From NCBI RefSeq assembly GCF_001428895.1, contig NZ_LMJA01000031.1:377975-441974 (forward strand): DNA of 64,000 nucleotides. The letters run 5' to 3'. Numbering within the stretch: the stretch's first letter is position 1; every line of letters begins with the position of its first letter. This DNA comes from Mycobacterium sp. Root265. Its GTDB lineage: Bacteria; Actinomycetota; Actinomycetes; Mycobacteriales; Mycobacteriaceae. A program made the position numbers and the translations under genes. The notes under the pieces are model-generated. The model did no database searches, was not told the DNA's origin, and was given only the letters and a program-made list of their open reading frames with translations. Positions 16,782-27,128 of the stretch are shown here, piece after piece.

Positions 16782-18457
16782 GATCGGCAGACTCGGGCGA
16801 CCTGTGGTGGAAGAACGCCGTCTTCTACTGCGCCGACATCGAGACCTTCTACGACTGGAACGGCGACGGCACCGGCGACATCCGCGGGATGACCGACCGC
16901 CTCGAGTACCTCAACGACCTCGGCGTGACGTGTCTGTGGCTCATGCCGTTCTACCCCACCGCCCGCAAGGATGACGGCTACGACATCACCGATTTCTACG
17001 GTGTGGACCCGCGTCTGGGAACCCTCGGCGACTTCGTCGAGTTGGTGCGCACCGCGAAGGCGAAGGGCATCCGTGTCATCGTCGACTTCGTCATGAACCA
17101 CACCTCGGACGCGCACCCGTGGTTCAAGTCGGCACGGCGCAGCAAGGACGACCCGTACCGCGACTACTACGTGTGGAGCGCAACCGAACCGAAGTCGAGC
17201 CCCAAGGACGTCGTCTTCCCCGACCAGGAAGACAGCATCTGGGAACTCGACCCCAAGACCGGCGAGTGGTACCTGCACCACTTCTACAAGCACCAACCCG
17301 ACCTCAACATCGACAATCCCAAAGTGCAGGAAGAAATCTCACGCACCCTCGGGTTCTGGCTCGAGCTCGGCGTGTCGGGGTTCCGGGTCGATGCCGTCCC
17401 GTTCCTGTTCGCGAACGACACGGTGCCCGGGCAGAAAGCCACTTTCGACCCCTTCCAGTACCTCGGCGACATCCGCAACTTCATCACCCGCAGGCTGGGT
17501 GACGCCGTTCTGCTCGGCGAGGTGAACCTGCCATACAAGGATCAGAAGAAGTTCTTCGGCGGCCCCGACGGTGACGGGCTCAACATGCAGTTCGATTTCA
17601 TCGGTATGCAGCAGATCTACCTGTCCATGGCCCGCGGCGACGCCCGACCCATCGCCAAGGCCCTACGTCAGCGACCCACGCTGGACCCGACCAGCCAGTG
17701 GGCGAACTTCATCCGCAATCACGACGAGCTCACCCTCGACAAGCTCAGCGACAGTGAGCGACAAGAGGTTTTCGACGCCTTCGGGCCCGACCCCGACATG
17801 CAACTCTACGACCGAGGGCTGCGCAGGCGGCTGCCGGCGATGCTCGGCGGCGACGAGCGCCGGATGAAAATGGCGTACTCCCTCGCGTTCTCCCTGCCGG
17901 GAACTCCCGTGCTGTTCTACGGCGAGGAGATCGGGATGGCGGAAAACCCGGACATTCCAGGACGACTCGCGGTCCGCAGTCCGATGCAGTGGACCGGCGG
18001 ACCCAATGGCGGCTTCTCCAGCGGATCGAAACGCCGGCTCACCCGCCCGCTCCCGGACGGCCTGTACGGACCCGAACGCGTCAACGCCGCCGATCAGCGC
18101 CGCGATCACGGCTCCTTCTGGTGGTTCATGCGCAATCTCATCTACACCTACCGCGAGCAGCCAGAGATCGGCTGGTCGACGGTGGAGATCCTCAAGCAGC
18201 CCAACCGGGCGGTCCTGGCGCACGTGTGCCGGGAAGAGTCCGGGTGGTCGATGGTCGCGCTACACAACTTCGGAGCCGAAGGCTGCATCGTCGCTCTCGA
18301 ACTCGCTGACACCGCACCGGGATCCGTGCTCGTCGACCTGCTCGACGGTCTCACCGAGACCGAGCTCGACAAATCCGGCCGGGTCGAGTTGGACCTCGCC
18401 CCGTACGGCTATCGCTGGCTGCGCGTTCTGGGCCCCGAGGAGGAACCGATCATATGA
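16778..18457 (+). CDS. GH13 alpha-amylase family protein (trehalose-synthase-like)
   Basis: This 559-residue GH13 enzyme has a TreS-like barrel: DDGYDITDFYGVDPRLGT, DFVMNHTSD, the nucleophile Asp in GFRVDAVPFLF, the acid/base Glu in LLGEVNLP and the transition-state Asp in IRNHDEL. It resembles trehalose synthase but has no fused maltokinase domain. Its exact reaction (maltose/trehalose isomerisation or alpha-glucan hydrolysis) is uncertain. The ATG at 16778 overlaps the preceding stop (ATGA) and starts at the first conserved residues; longer in-frame starts lie inside the LLM gene. The stop overlaps the hemerythrin start by 4 bp. Confidence 0.9.
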   Translation: MRSADSGDLWWKNAVFYCADIETFYDWNGDGTGDIRGMTDRLEYLNDLGVTCLWLMPFYPTARKDDGYDITDFYGVDPRLGTLGDFVELVRTAKAKGIRVIVDFVMNHTSDAHPWFKSARRSKDDPYRDYYVWSATEPKSSPKDVVFPDQEDSIWELDPKTGEWYLHHFYKHQPDLNIDNPKVQEEISRTLGFWLELGVSGFRVDAVPFLFANDTVPGQKATFDPFQYLGDIRNFITRRLGDAVLLGEVNLPYKDQKKFFGGPDGDGLNMQFDFIGMQQIYLSMARGDARPIAKALRQRPTLDPTSQWANFIRNHDELTLDKLSDSERQEVFDAFGPDPDMQLYDRGLRRRLPAMLGGDERRMKMAYSLAFSLPGTPVLFYGEEIGMAENPDIPGRLAVRSPMQWTGGPNGGFSSGSKRRLTRPLPDGLYGPERVNAADQRRDHGSFWWFMRNLIYTYREQPEIGWSTVEILKQPNRAVLAHVCREESGWSMVALHNFGAEGCIVALELADTAPGSVLVDLLDGLTETELDKSGRVELDLAPYGYRWLRVLGPEEEPII

Positions 18458-19035
18458 CCTCAGACATCACCGATCTGATCCGGGAGGACCACGACTGGTT
18501 CCGGGAGCAGTTCGCCAAACTGGACGACCTACACGCACAGGAATCGTCGGATTCCAGAGCACTGCAGCAGGTGTGGCGCCCGCTTGCGGACAAGTTGGAC
18601 GTGCACGCCTATATCGAGGAGAAGATCTTCTATCCGCGACTGCTGGAGCGCGGCGCCGACGATCCCGAAGAGGAGACCTTGGACGCCATCGGTGATCACA
18701 ACGACATCCGCGACGGCGTCCGGGACGCGGACGCGGCGTCGGTCGGTTCGGCTGCCTGGTGGGCAGCCGTCGGTCGGACGCGCGAGGCCAACGACGAACA
18801 CATGGGTGAGGAAGAGCGCGACGGGTTGGCAGACTTCCGATCGAACGCACCTGCTGATCTGCGCAACGAACTGGGCCGCGAGTACCGGAAGTTCATGGCC
18901 CAGCATCCCACCCCCAAAGGCCTGCTCATCGTCGATCGCGACCCGCAGAGCTACGTCGACGACGTCGAGGCCAAGGCCGAGCAGCGGCCCAAGGACGGTT
19001 CGCTCGGAATCGGCAGTCTGAAGGGACAACCATGA
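18454..19035 (+). CDS. Hemerythrin HHE domain protein
   Basis: This 193-residue four-helix-bundle protein has the metal-ligand pattern of HHE hemerythrins: IREDHDWFREQF, VHAYIEEKIFYPRL, DHNDIRD and NDEHMGEEE. It would hold a non-haem diiron site and sense or scavenge O2, NO or peroxide. The C-terminus (about 150-193) is charged and probably disordered. It is translationally coupled to the GH13 gene by an ATGA overlap and followed 13 bp later by a DUF2252 gene. Mycobacterial HHE proteins have been linked to oxidative-stress responses. Confidence 0.9.
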   Translation: MTSDITDLIREDHDWFREQFAKLDDLHAQESSDSRALQQVWRPLADKLDVHAYIEEKIFYPRLLERGADDPEEETLDAIGDHNDIRDGVRDADAASVGSAAWWAAVGRTREANDEHMGEEERDGLADFRSNAPADLRNELGREYRKFMAQHPTPKGLLIVDRDPQSYVDDVEAKAEQRPKDGSLGIGSLKGQP

Positions 19036-19048
19036 ACACAGGCGCCCG

Positions 19049-20374
19049 ATGACCGAGACGGTCACGGACGGCGACGACCGGGAGTCCTTCATCGTCGAGA
19101 CACTCGTCGACGCCTTCAGCGATCTGATGGAGGCGGACCCGGACGCCTTCCGGACCAAGTTCCGCAAGATGGCCGCCGACCCGTTCGCGTTCTTCCGCGG
19201 GAGCGCCTGCCTGTTCTACGCCGACGTGTTCGCCCTGGAGGACAGGTGGGCCGACGAACGCACCAGCCGGGTCTGGATCCAGGGTGATCTGCATGCCGAG
19301 AACTTCGGCACGTACATGGACGGCGCCGGGGTCCTCATCTTCGACGTCAACGATTTCGACGAGGCCTACGTCGGCCACTTCACCTGGGACCTGCAGCGCT
19401 TCGCCGCAAGTGTGGCGTTGATGTGCTGGCAGAAGGCGCTTTCGGACGAGACGATCACGATGCTGATCGAGACGTTCGCGCGCGCATACCTGAACCAGGT
19501 TCGCTGGTTCGTCGAGATCGAGGACGATTCCGCGTTCTCCCTCAACCTCGAGACGGCCCGCGGCGCGGTGCTGTCCGCGTTGCAGTCGGCCCGCCTCTCG
19601 ACCCGCGCCGGGATGCTCGACCGCATGACCGTCGTCGACGAATGGGACCGTCGCTTCCGCGAGCTACCCGGCGTCGTGCGACTCGACGACCAGGAACGCG
19701 AGAAGGTGGTGGCGGCCTTCGAGAGGTACCTCGAGACGATCCCCGAGACCCAGCGCTTCCGTGGGATCGTCTATGACGTCAAGGATGTCATCGCCAAGAC
19801 CGGCTTCGGTATCGGCAGCGCGGGCCTGCCCGCCTACACGGTGCTGATCGAGGGATTCAACCAGGCGCTCGACAACGACGCCGTGCTCTCGATGAAGCAG
19901 GGCAATGTGGCGGCGCCGAGCCGGGTGATCGACGACAAGGAAGTCCACGACTACTTCACGCATCACGGCCACCGAACGGTGGTCTCGCAGCGCGCTTTAC
20001 AGGCACACGCCGATCCCTTGCTCGGCTACACCGACATCGACGGGGTCGGTTTCGTGGTCAGCGAGATCTCGCCCTATGAGGCCGATCTGGACTGGAGCGA
20101 GCTGACCGAGCCGGACGAACTCGCCGAGGTCATCGAGCAACTCGGTCAGGCGGTCGCCAAGGTGCACTGCGTCAGCGACACGGACAGCGACCAGTCGCTG
20201 GTCGACTTTCAGACCGAGGAGGCCATCGTCACCGCGATCGGTGACAACGAGGCCGACTTCGTCGCCGACATCGTCGCGTTCGGACTCGAGTACGCGGCCA
20301 GGGTTCGCGACGACCACCGGCACTTCGTCGAAGCGTTTCGCGAGGGGCGGATTCCGGGCGTCACCGCCACCTGA
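19049..20374 (+). CDS. DUF2252 family protein (kinase-like fold)
   Basis: This 441-residue member of DUF2252 has the diagnostic region around residues 50-125: GSACLFYADVF, then WIQGDLHAENFGTY and FDVNDFDEA. That region mirrors the HGDxxxxN and D-x-D elements of aminoglycoside-phosphotransferase-type kinases. The biochemical substrate is unknown for the family. It is the fourth gene of the LLM/GH13/hemerythrin operon. The position of the ATG right after the hemerythrin stop supports co-transcription. Confidence 0.87.
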   Translation: MTETVTDGDDRESFIVETLVDAFSDLMEADPDAFRTKFRKMAADPFAFFRGSACLFYADVFALEDRWADERTSRVWIQGDLHAENFGTYMDGAGVLIFDVNDFDEAYVGHFTWDLQRFAASVALMCWQKALSDETITMLIETFARAYLNQVRWFVEIEDDSAFSLNLETARGAVLSALQSARLSTRAGMLDRMTVVDEWDRRFRELPGVVRLDDQEREKVVAAFERYLETIPETQRFRGIVYDVKDVIAKTGFGIGSAGLPAYTVLIEGFNQALDNDAVLSMKQGNVAAPSRVIDDKEVHDYFTHHGHRTVVSQRALQAHADPLLGYTDIDGVGFVVSEISPYEADLDWSELTEPDELAEVIEQLGQAVAKVHCVSDTDSDQSLVDFQTEEAIVTAIGDNEADFVADIVAFGLEYAARVRDDHRHFVEAFREGRIPGVTAT

Positions 20375-20432
20375 CCGCTCGGACTACGCTGCTCCACGAA
20401 TCACTGCGCCGGTACATCACCTAGGAGGCACC

Positions 20433-21440
20433 GTGGCATCTGAAGAGACCAACACGACTCGCGCCCTCGTCGCCGATTCGTCCGGACCTGAAACGGTCCT
20501 GGCCGTCCGTTCGCTCCCCCTATCCGAACTCGGCGACGGCGACGTCCTGATCGCCGTGTCGTGGTCGAGCGTGAACTTCAAGGATGCGCTCGCCACGAGC
20601 AAGGACGGCAAGGTTGCCCGCATCGACCCGCTCATCCCCGGAATCGACCTGGCCGGCACGATCGTCGACCCGGGCACTTCCGGTCTCGACGAGGGCGCCG
20701 AGGTGCTGGTACACGGCTACGACCTGGGAGTCGCCCATCACGGCGGCTACAGCGAGTATGCGCGCGTCCCGGCCGACTGGGTCGTCGCGCTGCCCGACGG
20801 CCTGAGCCTGCGCGAGGCAATGATCGTGGGCACCGCGGGATTCACCGCCGCACTCAGCGTGATCGCACTCGAAGAACACGGACTCACCACCAGTGACGAG
20901 GGCCCCGTCCTGGTCACCGGAGCCACCGGTGGCGTGGGCAGCGTGGCCGTGTCGATCCTGGCCGCCCGGGGCCACTCCGTCACCGCGGTGACCGGCAAGG
21001 CAGAGGCCGCCGACTGGCTGCGCACCCTGGGCGCCACTGAGGTGGTGGACCGGTCGGCGGTGGGTGATCCGAAGCGGCCGCTGCAGAAGGAAGCTTGGAT
21101 CGCCGCAGTGGACAGCGTCGGCGGTGAAACCCTCGCAGCGGTGCTGGCCTCGCTGCGGTACGGGTCCGCGGTGGCCGCGTCGGGTAACACCGGTGGAATA
21201 GCGTTGCCCACCACGGTTTTTCCGTTCATCCTGCGCGGTGTCTCGCTGCTGGGGATTGATTCGGTGCAGTGCCCGATCGACCGTCGCCGCGACGTGTGGG
21301 CTCGGCTCGGCCGCGACCTGCGTCCCCCGCTGCTCGACGAGCTGGCCGCCGATGAGGTCGCGCTCACCGATGTACCCACCGCTTTGGAGCGTATCCGTGC
21401 CGGGGGCAACCGGGGACGCACCCTGGTCCGGGTGCGCTAG
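20433..21440 (+). CDS. Acrylyl-CoA reductase AcuI/YhdH-type zinc-free quinone oxidoreductase
   Basis: This 335-residue medium-chain dehydrogenase/reductase lacks the structural zinc site. It has [14 protein letters not shown] at the N-terminus, the NADPH-binding [16 protein letters not shown], and an AcuI/YhdH-like C-terminus ([20 protein letters not shown]). GTG at 20433 is preceded by AGGAGG and begins at the conserved N-terminus. AcuI reduces acrylyl-CoA to propionyl-CoA; family members also reduce quinones or other enoyl compounds, so the substrate is uncertain. It converges with the ABC operon, overlapping the oppF-like stop by 4 bp. Confidence 0.87.
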   Translation: MASEETNTTRALVADSSGPETVLAVRSLPLSELGDGDVLIAVSWSSVNFKDALATSKDGKVARIDPLIPGIDLAGTIVDPGTSGLDEGAEVLVHGYDLGVAHHGGYSEYARVPADWVVALPDGLSLREAMIVGTAGFTAALSVIALEEHGLTTSDEGPVLVTGATGGVGSVAVSILAARGHSVTAVTGKAEAADWLRTLGATEVVDRSAVGDPKRPLQKEAWIAAVDSVGGETLAAVLASLRYGSAVAASGNTGGIALPTTVFPFILRGVSLLGIDSVQCPIDRRRDVWARLGRDLRPPLLDELAADEVALTDVPTALERIRAGGNRGRTLVRVR

Positions 21441-22444
21441 CCGGCAGCCACCGTCTCCAGATTGCGCGGGTGGTGGCAGGCCGCCGCGTGCGCCTGCTCC
21501 CGTTCGATCATGTCCGGCTCCTCGGCCGTACACACGTCGGTGGCCCAGCGGCACCGGGTGTGGAAGCGGCACCCCGACGGTGGGTCGATCGGGCTGGGCA
21601 CGTCGCCTTCCAGGATCACCCGCTCGCGGGCGGCGTTGCGCCGTGGATCCGGTATCGGGACCGCGGACAGCAGCGCATTCGAGTACGGGTGAAATGGCTT
21701 GTCGTACAGCTCGTTCGCCGCAGCGGTCTCGACGATCTTTCCGAGGTACATCACCGCCACCCGGTCCGAGACGTGCCGCACCACCCCGAGGTCGTGGGCG
21801 ACGAACAGATACGACAACCCGAATTCCTGCTGGAGATCTTCGAAGAGGTTGATGATCTGCGCCTGCACCGAGACGTCCAAAGCCGATACCGGCTCGTCGG
21901 CGATGATTAACTTGGGCCGCAACGCCAATGCTCTGGCGATCCCGATCCGCTGCCGCTGCCCGCCGGAAAACTCATGCGGGAAGCGGTTGTAGTGCTCGGC
22001 CTGCAGGCCCACCCGGTCCAGCAGGTCCTGCACCTGGCGCTTCACCTCGCCGCCGCTGGCCAGCCCGTGCAGCTCGAGGGGGTCCCCAACGATCTGCCCG
22101 ATCCGCTTGCGCGGATTGAGTGACGCGTACGGGTCCTGGAACACCATCTGGATGTCGCGCCGGATCGGGCGCAGATCCCGGCGGGACCGCCCCACCAGCT
22201 CCTGCCCTTGGAACCGCACCGATCCCGAGGTGGGCGCCAGCAACTGCAGGATCAGCCGGCACAGGGTCGACTTCCCGCACCCGGACTCACCGACCAGACC
22301 CAGGGTCTCCCCCTCGTGCAGGGTCAGGCTGACGCCGTCCACGGCACGCACCCGAGCCACCTCACGCTCGATGACCGCGCCCGCCTTGATCGGGAAATGC
22401 TTGACCAGGTCGGTCACCTCCAGTAGCGGCTCACCGGCGCTCAT
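21437..22444 (-). CDS. Peptide ABC importer ATP-binding protein (OppF/DppF-like)
   Basis: This 335-residue ATPase has Walker [10 protein letters not shown], signature [15 protein letters not shown], Walker [13 protein letters not shown], and the C-terminal oligopeptide/dipeptide domain with cysteine-containing [14 protein letters not shown], which often coordinates an Fe-S cluster in OppF/DppF. It powers import with its partner encoded just upstream (ATGA overlap). It is the last gene of a five-gene operon. Confidence 0.92.
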   Translation of the reverse strand: MSAGEPLLEVTDLVKHFPIKAGAVIEREVARVRAVDGVSLTLHEGETLGLVGESGCGKSTLCRLILQLLAPTSGSVRFQGQELVGRSRRDLRPIRRDIQMVFQDPYASLNPRKRIGQIVGDPLELHGLASGGEVKRQVQDLLDRVGLQAEHYNRFPHEFSGGQRQRIGIARALALRPKLIIADEPVSALDVSVQAQIINLFEDLQQEFGLSYLFVAHDLGVVRHVSDRVAVMYLGKIVETAAANELYDKPFHPYSNALLSAVPIPDPRRNAARERVILEGDVPSPIDPPSGCRFHTRCRWATDVCTAEEPDMIEREQAHAAACHHPRNLETVAAG

Positions 22445-23469
22445 GAGCTCACCGCCTTACGCAGACCGATCCGGCCGTCCACGTCACGCAGCGTCGACTT
22501 CTGCACCGGGTCCAGCCAGCACCGGTCCAGGTGGCCGACCGCCGCTCGCGTCTCCAAGGGCGGTAGCTGCGTGCAGTTGTCGAACGCATGCGGGCAACGC
22601 GGCGCGAAACGGCATCCCGGCGGCAGCGACAGCAGCGACGGCGGAGCTCCCCCGATCTGCGGCAACCGCGAATGCTGCGGTGCGTCCAGCGGCGTCAGCG
22701 AACCGAAAAGGCCCCAGGTGTAGGGATGTTGCGGATCGTAGAAGATGTCCTCGACGCTGGCGTCTTCGACCACCTGCCCCGCGTACATCACCAGCACCCG
22801 GTCGGCGACCTCGGCGACCACCCCGAGATCGTGGGTGATCAGCACCACCGCCAGATCCCGCTCGGCGTTGAGATCGGCCAGCAGCCGCAGGATCTGGGCC
22901 TGAATCGTGACGTCCAGGGCGGTGGTGGGCTCATCGGCGATCAACACTTCGGGCTCCAGGGACAATGCCATGGCAATCATCACCCGCTGGCGCATACCGC
23001 CGGAGAACTCGTGCGGGTAGTCGCGCACGCGCCGCTCCGGATTGGGAATACCCACTGTGCGCAGCAGCTCGACCGCGCGGTCACGCGCTTCACCCCGGGA
23101 GACGTCGCGGTGCGCGCGGATCATCTCGGTGATCTGATCACCCACCCGATAGACCGGATTCAGCGAGGTCATCGGATCCTGGAACACCATCGCGATGTGT
23201 TCGCCTCGCACACCCTGCAATTCACGGTCGTCGAGTTGGGTCAGATCCCTGCCGTCGAATCGCACCGCGCCGCCGATGGTCGCGTTCGGCGCGCGGGTCA
23301 GCCCGATCACGGTCTGCGCGGTCACGCTCTTGCCGGATCCCGATTCGCCCACGATGGCCAGCACCTCCCCGGCGGACAGGTCGAACGAGACGCCGTCGAC
23401 GGCACCGACCACACCGTCCTGGGTGGTGAAACTGACACGCAGATTGTCGACTTCGAGCAAGGGACTCAT
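22441..23469 (-). CDS. Peptide ABC importer ATP-binding protein (OppD/DppD-like)
   Basis: This 342-residue ATPase starts [14 protein letters not shown]. It has Walker [10 protein letters not shown], signature [15 protein letters not shown], Walker [13 protein letters not shown] and a C-terminal oligopeptide-transporter domain with [14 protein letters not shown]. The ATG at 23469 overlaps the permease stop (ATGA); upstream in-frame codons belong to the permease region. It pairs with the OppF-like ATPase as a heterodimer on the cytoplasmic face. Confidence 0.92.
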   Translation of the reverse strand: MSPLLEVDNLRVSFTTQDGVVGAVDGVSFDLSAGEVLAIVGESGSGKSVTAQTVIGLTRAPNATIGGAVRFDGRDLTQLDDRELQGVRGEHIAMVFQDPMTSLNPVYRVGDQITEMIRAHRDVSRGEARDRAVELLRTVGIPNPERRVRDYPHEFSGGMRQRVMIAMALSLEPEVLIADEPTTALDVTIQAQILRLLADLNAERDLAVVLITHDLGVVAEVADRVLVMYAGQVVEDASVEDIFYDPQHPYTWGLFGSLTPLDAPQHSRLPQIGGAPPSLLSLPPGCRFAPRCPHAFDNCTQLPPLETRAAVGHLDRCWLDPVQKSTLRDVDGRIGLRKAVSS

Positions 23470-24428
23470 ACCGGTGCTGCCTCTCCGAGCCGGATCCGTG
23501 GATCCAGGAATGCGTACGCCACGTCGACCAGGGTGTTGAACAGCACGATGAAGAACGCGCCGAACATCGTCACCCCGATCAACGGCGGCAGGTCCAGTGA
23601 CCCGATCGCTTGTCCCGCATACAGTCCGACGCCGTTGAGGTTGAACACCGTCTCGGTGAGGATCGCGCCACCGCCGACAACGGCGCCGAAGTCCAGCCCG
23701 AACAGGGTGACGATCGGGATCATCGAGTTGCGCAGCACATGTTTGATGCGCACCTGCCGTTCGCTGATGCCCTTGGCCCGCGCGGTACGCACATGGTCGT
23801 CGTTCATCACGTCGAGCATGTTGGACCGCAGCACGCGGCTGTAGAACCCGACGTAGAGCACCGCCAACGTCAGCCACGGCAGGATCAGGTGATACGCCCA
23901 GTCCAGCGGATCCTTGGTGAGGGGTACGTAACTACTGGTGGGGAACAGCTCGGCCTTGAAGCTCAAGTAGTACAACAGGATTGCCGCCAACCAGAACACC
24001 GGCATCGAGATGCCCACCAACGACAGGATGGTCAGCGCCCGGTCGGTGAACTTTCCGGCATGCACGGCGCTGAGATACCCGAACCAGATCGCCAGCGCCA
24101 TCCACAGCACCGCAGCACCGATGCACAGCGACAGCGTGGCGGGCAGGCCCTTCCAAATCTGTTCGACGACGTTCTGCGAGCTGGCATAGGAGGTCAGCTG
24201 GCCGGTGAAGATCTGCTTCATCATCGTCAGGTACTGCACGTACACCGGTTGATCGAGCCCCAGATCGGCACTCACCCTGGCGATCAGCTCCGGGTCGGCG
24301 TTCTTACCCGCGATGCGCGCCGCCGGATCGGAGTTGGGTATCACATTGAAGATCAGGAACACCAGCACCGAGATGGCGAACAGCACGCCGACCATGCCGA
24401 TCAGCCGTCGGACCACGAAACGCAGCAT
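23466..24428 (-). CDS. Peptide ABC importer permease (OppB/DppB-like)
   Basis: This 320-residue membrane protein starts MLRFVVRRLIGMVGVLFAIS with the hallmark first helix of DppB-type permeases. About six transmembrane segments follow, with the EAA-like cytoplasmic loop (DHVRTARAKGISERQV) that contacts the ATPases. It starts 1 bp after the preceding permease stop. In-frame codons further upstream lie within the other permease gene and were not used. Confidence 0.92.
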   Translation of the reverse strand: MLRFVVRRLIGMVGVLFAISVLVFLIFNVIPNSDPAARIAGKNADPELIARVSADLGLDQPVYVQYLTMMKQIFTGQLTSYASSQNVVEQIWKGLPATLSLCIGAAVLWMALAIWFGYLSAVHAGKFTDRALTILSLVGISMPVFWLAAILLYYLSFKAELFPTSSYVPLTKDPLDWAYHLILPWLTLAVLYVGFYSRVLRSNMLDVMNDDHVRTARAKGISERQVRIKHVLRNSMIPIVTLFGLDFGAVVGGGAILTETVFNLNGVGLYAGQAIGSLDLPPLIGVTMFGAFFIVLFNTLVDVAYAFLDPRIRLGEAAPV

Positions 24429-24429
24429 G

Positions 24430-25467
24430 TCAGTGCTCCAACCGGATCTTGGCGCGCGGATCCAGCGCGTCCCGCAAACCATCGCCGAACACGTTGAGCG
24501 ACAACACCGTCAGCACGATCATCAAACCGGGCACGATCGTCAGGTGCGGCGCGGTGTAGATGGTCTGGTAACCGTCGGCGATCATGGTGCCCCAGGAAGC
24601 ATTCGGGGCCCGCACGCCCGCACCCAGGAACGACAGCGCCGACTCCAGCAGCATGTTGTTGGCGATGTTGAGGGTGAAGAACACGATGATGGTGGACACG
24701 ATGTTGGGCAGCAGCTCACTGACCATGATCCGCACCGGCCCCTTGCCCTGCGCCACCGCCGCCTCCACGAACTCCTTCTCCCGCAACGCCAGGATCTCGC
24801 CGCGGATCGGCCGGGCCATATAGGGCACATAGACCAGCCCGATGATCAGGATCGGGATCCACAACGAGTCACCGGCCACCTGCAGCGCGCCGATCTTCAA
24901 CCCGCCCAAGGCAAGTGCGGTGCCCAGCGCGATGCCCAGCAGCAGTACCGGAAACGCCCACACCACGTCCATCACCCGCGACAGCGTGGCGTCGATCCAC
25001 CCGCGGTAGAAGCCGCACAGCAGCCCGACCAGGACGGCGAGCACCGTGGTGATGGCCGCAGCCGCGACACCGATGTAGATGGAGGTCCGGCCGCCGTACA
25101 TCAGGCGCACCATCACATCGCGGCCGTTCTGGTCCGCGCCCAGCAGATACCGGCCGTGCAGGCCCGGCCCGATCGGGGTGCCGTCGGGTGAGACGACGTC
25201 GGTCTCCTGGCCGTCGATCATCACCACGTCGGTGATGTGGTTCTCGTTGGGCCCGGTGTGCGCCACATGCTCGGCCCACAGCGGGGCCGCCAGGCAGAAC
25301 AGCACGATCACGATGAACAGCACTCCGAAGGCGAGGCTGACTTTGTTGCGCCGCAGCCGAAGCCACGCCAGATACCAAGGGCTTCGGCCCTGGATCTGGG
25401 CCGCGGGAACCCCCACCGGAAGTGCGGGGTCCCCGGGTCCTTCGACCGCGTCGATCGGGGTGGCCAT
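24430..25467 (-). CDS. Peptide ABC importer permease (OppC/DppC-like)
   Basis: This 345-residue permease has a polar N-terminal extension of about 45 residues before the first helix (FGVLFIVIVLFCLAAP), a periplasmic loop (about 75-130) and the conserved EAA-type loop (ALREKEFVEAAVAQGKGPVR). It is placed before the DppB-like gene, giving the order A-C-B-D-F instead of the usual A-B-C-D-F. It begins 2 bp after the substrate-binding protein stop. Together the five genes encode a complete importer for peptides or similar solutes. Confidence 0.92.
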   Translation of the reverse strand: MATPIDAVEGPGDPALPVGVPAAQIQGRSPWYLAWLRLRRNKVSLAFGVLFIVIVLFCLAAPLWAEHVAHTGPNENHITDVVMIDGQETDVVSPDGTPIGPGLHGRYLLGADQNGRDVMVRLMYGGRTSIYIGVAAAAITTVLAVLVGLLCGFYRGWIDATLSRVMDVVWAFPVLLLGIALGTALALGGLKIGALQVAGDSLWIPILIIGLVYVPYMARPIRGEILALREKEFVEAAVAQGKGPVRIMVSELLPNIVSTIIVFFTLNIANNMLLESALSFLGAGVRAPNASWGTMIADGYQTIYTAPHLTIVPGLMIVLTVLSLNVFGDGLRDALDPRAKIRLEH

Positions 25468-25469
25468 AC

Positions 25470-27128
25470 CTACTTCAGTGCCAGCGCCGACCAGTCCTGA
25501 TTGAACAGGAGGTGGCTGTAGGCCTTGTCGAAGTCCATCCGGTCGGAGACGAAGGTGGCGAACTCCTCGTTCCCGTACGGCGCCCACGCCGCCTGCTCCA
25601 TGTAGGCCTTGTCCAGTGCCGCGTACTGCGCCTCGGTGTCACCGTCGGTGAGCAGTTTGGTGCGCAACTCGTTCATCTTGGCGTCCAACTCCGGAAAGGA
25701 CGCCCGGGAGAAGTTGTTGCCATTGGTGGGCAGGATCGACTCGCTGTTCAGCAGCGGGCGGAAGAAGTCATCCGGGTGCGGGAAATCCTGGAACCAGTCC
25801 GCGAACCCGGTATCGAGATCCGGGGTGCTCTGGTTGCCGATCGTCGCCCAATACACGTCGCCGGCGATCACTTTCAGTGTGGCGTTGAAGCCCAACTGGG
25901 TCAGCACGTCGTGGTAGTACTCGCCGATGCGCTTGCGATCCGGCTCATCGTCGGTCCACACGGTGATATCGCGGTCCGTCGGATTGGCCTCGGCGATCAG
26001 CTGTTTCGCCTTCTCCATATCGGGTCCCGGGTAGAGCTTGTACTCCTCGTAGCCGGGCATCCCCGGCGGGAGGATCTGCTGTGTCGGGTGCAGCCGCCCG
26101 CCGAACACCCGGTTGAGCGCTTCGGGGTCGACCGCGTAGTTGATGGCCTGCCGGACCTTGATGTCGTTGAACGGGGCGGTCTTGTTGTTCATCCAGAAGT
26201 AGTAGGTGTTGATCGATTCCTCGAGCCGGAACCGGTCACCGAACTTGGCCTTCACCTCCGCCAGCCGATCGGCGTCGGGCGGGTCCACCATGAAATCGAT
26301 GGTGTTCTGCTCGACACCGGTGACCTGCGCGGTATTGCTCTTGTTCTGCGTGACGGTGATCTTGTCGACGCTGGCATCGGCCACTTCGTCGGCGCCGGCA
26401 TCCTTGACCGTCTGGAAGTTCGGGTTGCGTTCCAGCGTCATGGTCTGCGGCGCTTCGACTTTGGTGATCATGAACGGACCACTGGACGGCGGCGGGTTGT
26501 TCGTCGCGTCATCGGACAGCGGGGTGCTGGGCGGAACGGGCGCCACGAAGGTCAGCCCGAGCAGATTTTCGAACGTGCCGTTTGCTTCGTTCAGTGTGAT
26601 GGTGATGTCGCCGGTGTTGTCATCGGTGACGATGCCGCTGATCGTGTCGGCCTTACCGTCGGCGTAGTCGCCGGCACCGGCGATCGCCTGATAGAACACC
26701 GAGCCACCCGAATCCGCCTTGAACAGTCGCTGGATGGCGTAGGTGAAGTCCGAGGCCTTGATGGGTGTGCCGTCGGAGTACTTCATGTTCGACCGCAGCT
26801 TCAGCTTGTAGGTCTTGCCGTCCGGCGAGACCTCCGGCATGGCTTCGGCCAGCCCGGGCACCACCTCGGTGCCGTCCTTGCCCTTGGCGTGCTTGTACGT
26901 CAACAGCGGGGTGTAGGTGTTGTACAGCACCTCCCACCCTTCGACGGTGTACGACAGCTGGGGGTCGACGTAATCCGGGAACGACGTCATCGAGATGTTG
27001 ATGTCACCCCCGCCGCCTGAGGCGTCGGAGCCTTCGTCGCCGCCACACGCGGCGACGCCGAAGACGGCGACAACGGAGATACAGGACACGACAGTCGTCT
27101 TGCGCAGGGCTGTGCGCAGCTTGCTCAT
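25470..27128 (-). CDS. ABC importer substrate-binding lipoprotein (DppA/OppA-like, SBP family 5)
   Basis: This 552-residue lipoprotein has a basic N-terminus, a hydrophobic stretch and a lipobox VAAC (about residues 25-28), followed by a Gly/Ser/Asp-rich linker. The mature part has the family-5 solute-binding fold with recognisable LAEAMPEVSPDGKTYKLKLR and VRQAINYAVD. It is expected to be anchored to the outer leaflet of the plasma membrane and deliver peptides to the permease pair. It is the first gene of the operon; the 183-bp gap upstream contains inverted repeats that could be regulatory. Confidence 0.92.
   Translation of the reverse strand: MSKLRTALRKTTVVSCISVVAVFGVAACGGDEGSDASGGGGDINISMTSFPDYVDPQLSYTVEGWEVLYNTYTPLLTYKHAKGKDGTEVVPGLAEAMPEVSPDGKTYKLKLRSNMKYSDGTPIKASDFTYAIQRLFKADSGGSVFYQAIAGAGDYADGKADTISGIVTDDNTGDITITLNEANGTFENLLGLTFVAPVPPSTPLSDDATNNPPPSSGPFMITKVEAPQTMTLERNPNFQTVKDAGADEVADASVDKITVTQNKSNTAQVTGVEQNTIDFMVDPPDADRLAEVKAKFGDRFRLEESINTYYFWMNNKTAPFNDIKVRQAINYAVDPEALNRVFGGRLHPTQQILPPGMPGYEEYKLYPGPDMEKAKQLIAEANPTDRDITVWTDDEPDRKRIGEYYHDVLTQLGFNATLKVIAGDVYWATIGNQSTPDLDTGFADWFQDFPHPDDFFRPLLNSESILPTNGNNFSRASFPELDAKMNELRTKLLTDGDTEAQYAALDKAYMEQAAWAPYGNEEFATFVSDRMDFDKAYSHLLFNQDWSALALK

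Noticed and set aside
22588-24497. Plus-strand frames opposite the ABC transporter genes
   Set aside because: The minus-strand genes have full Walker and permease motifs; the plus-strand products are His/Arg/Gln-rich noise.
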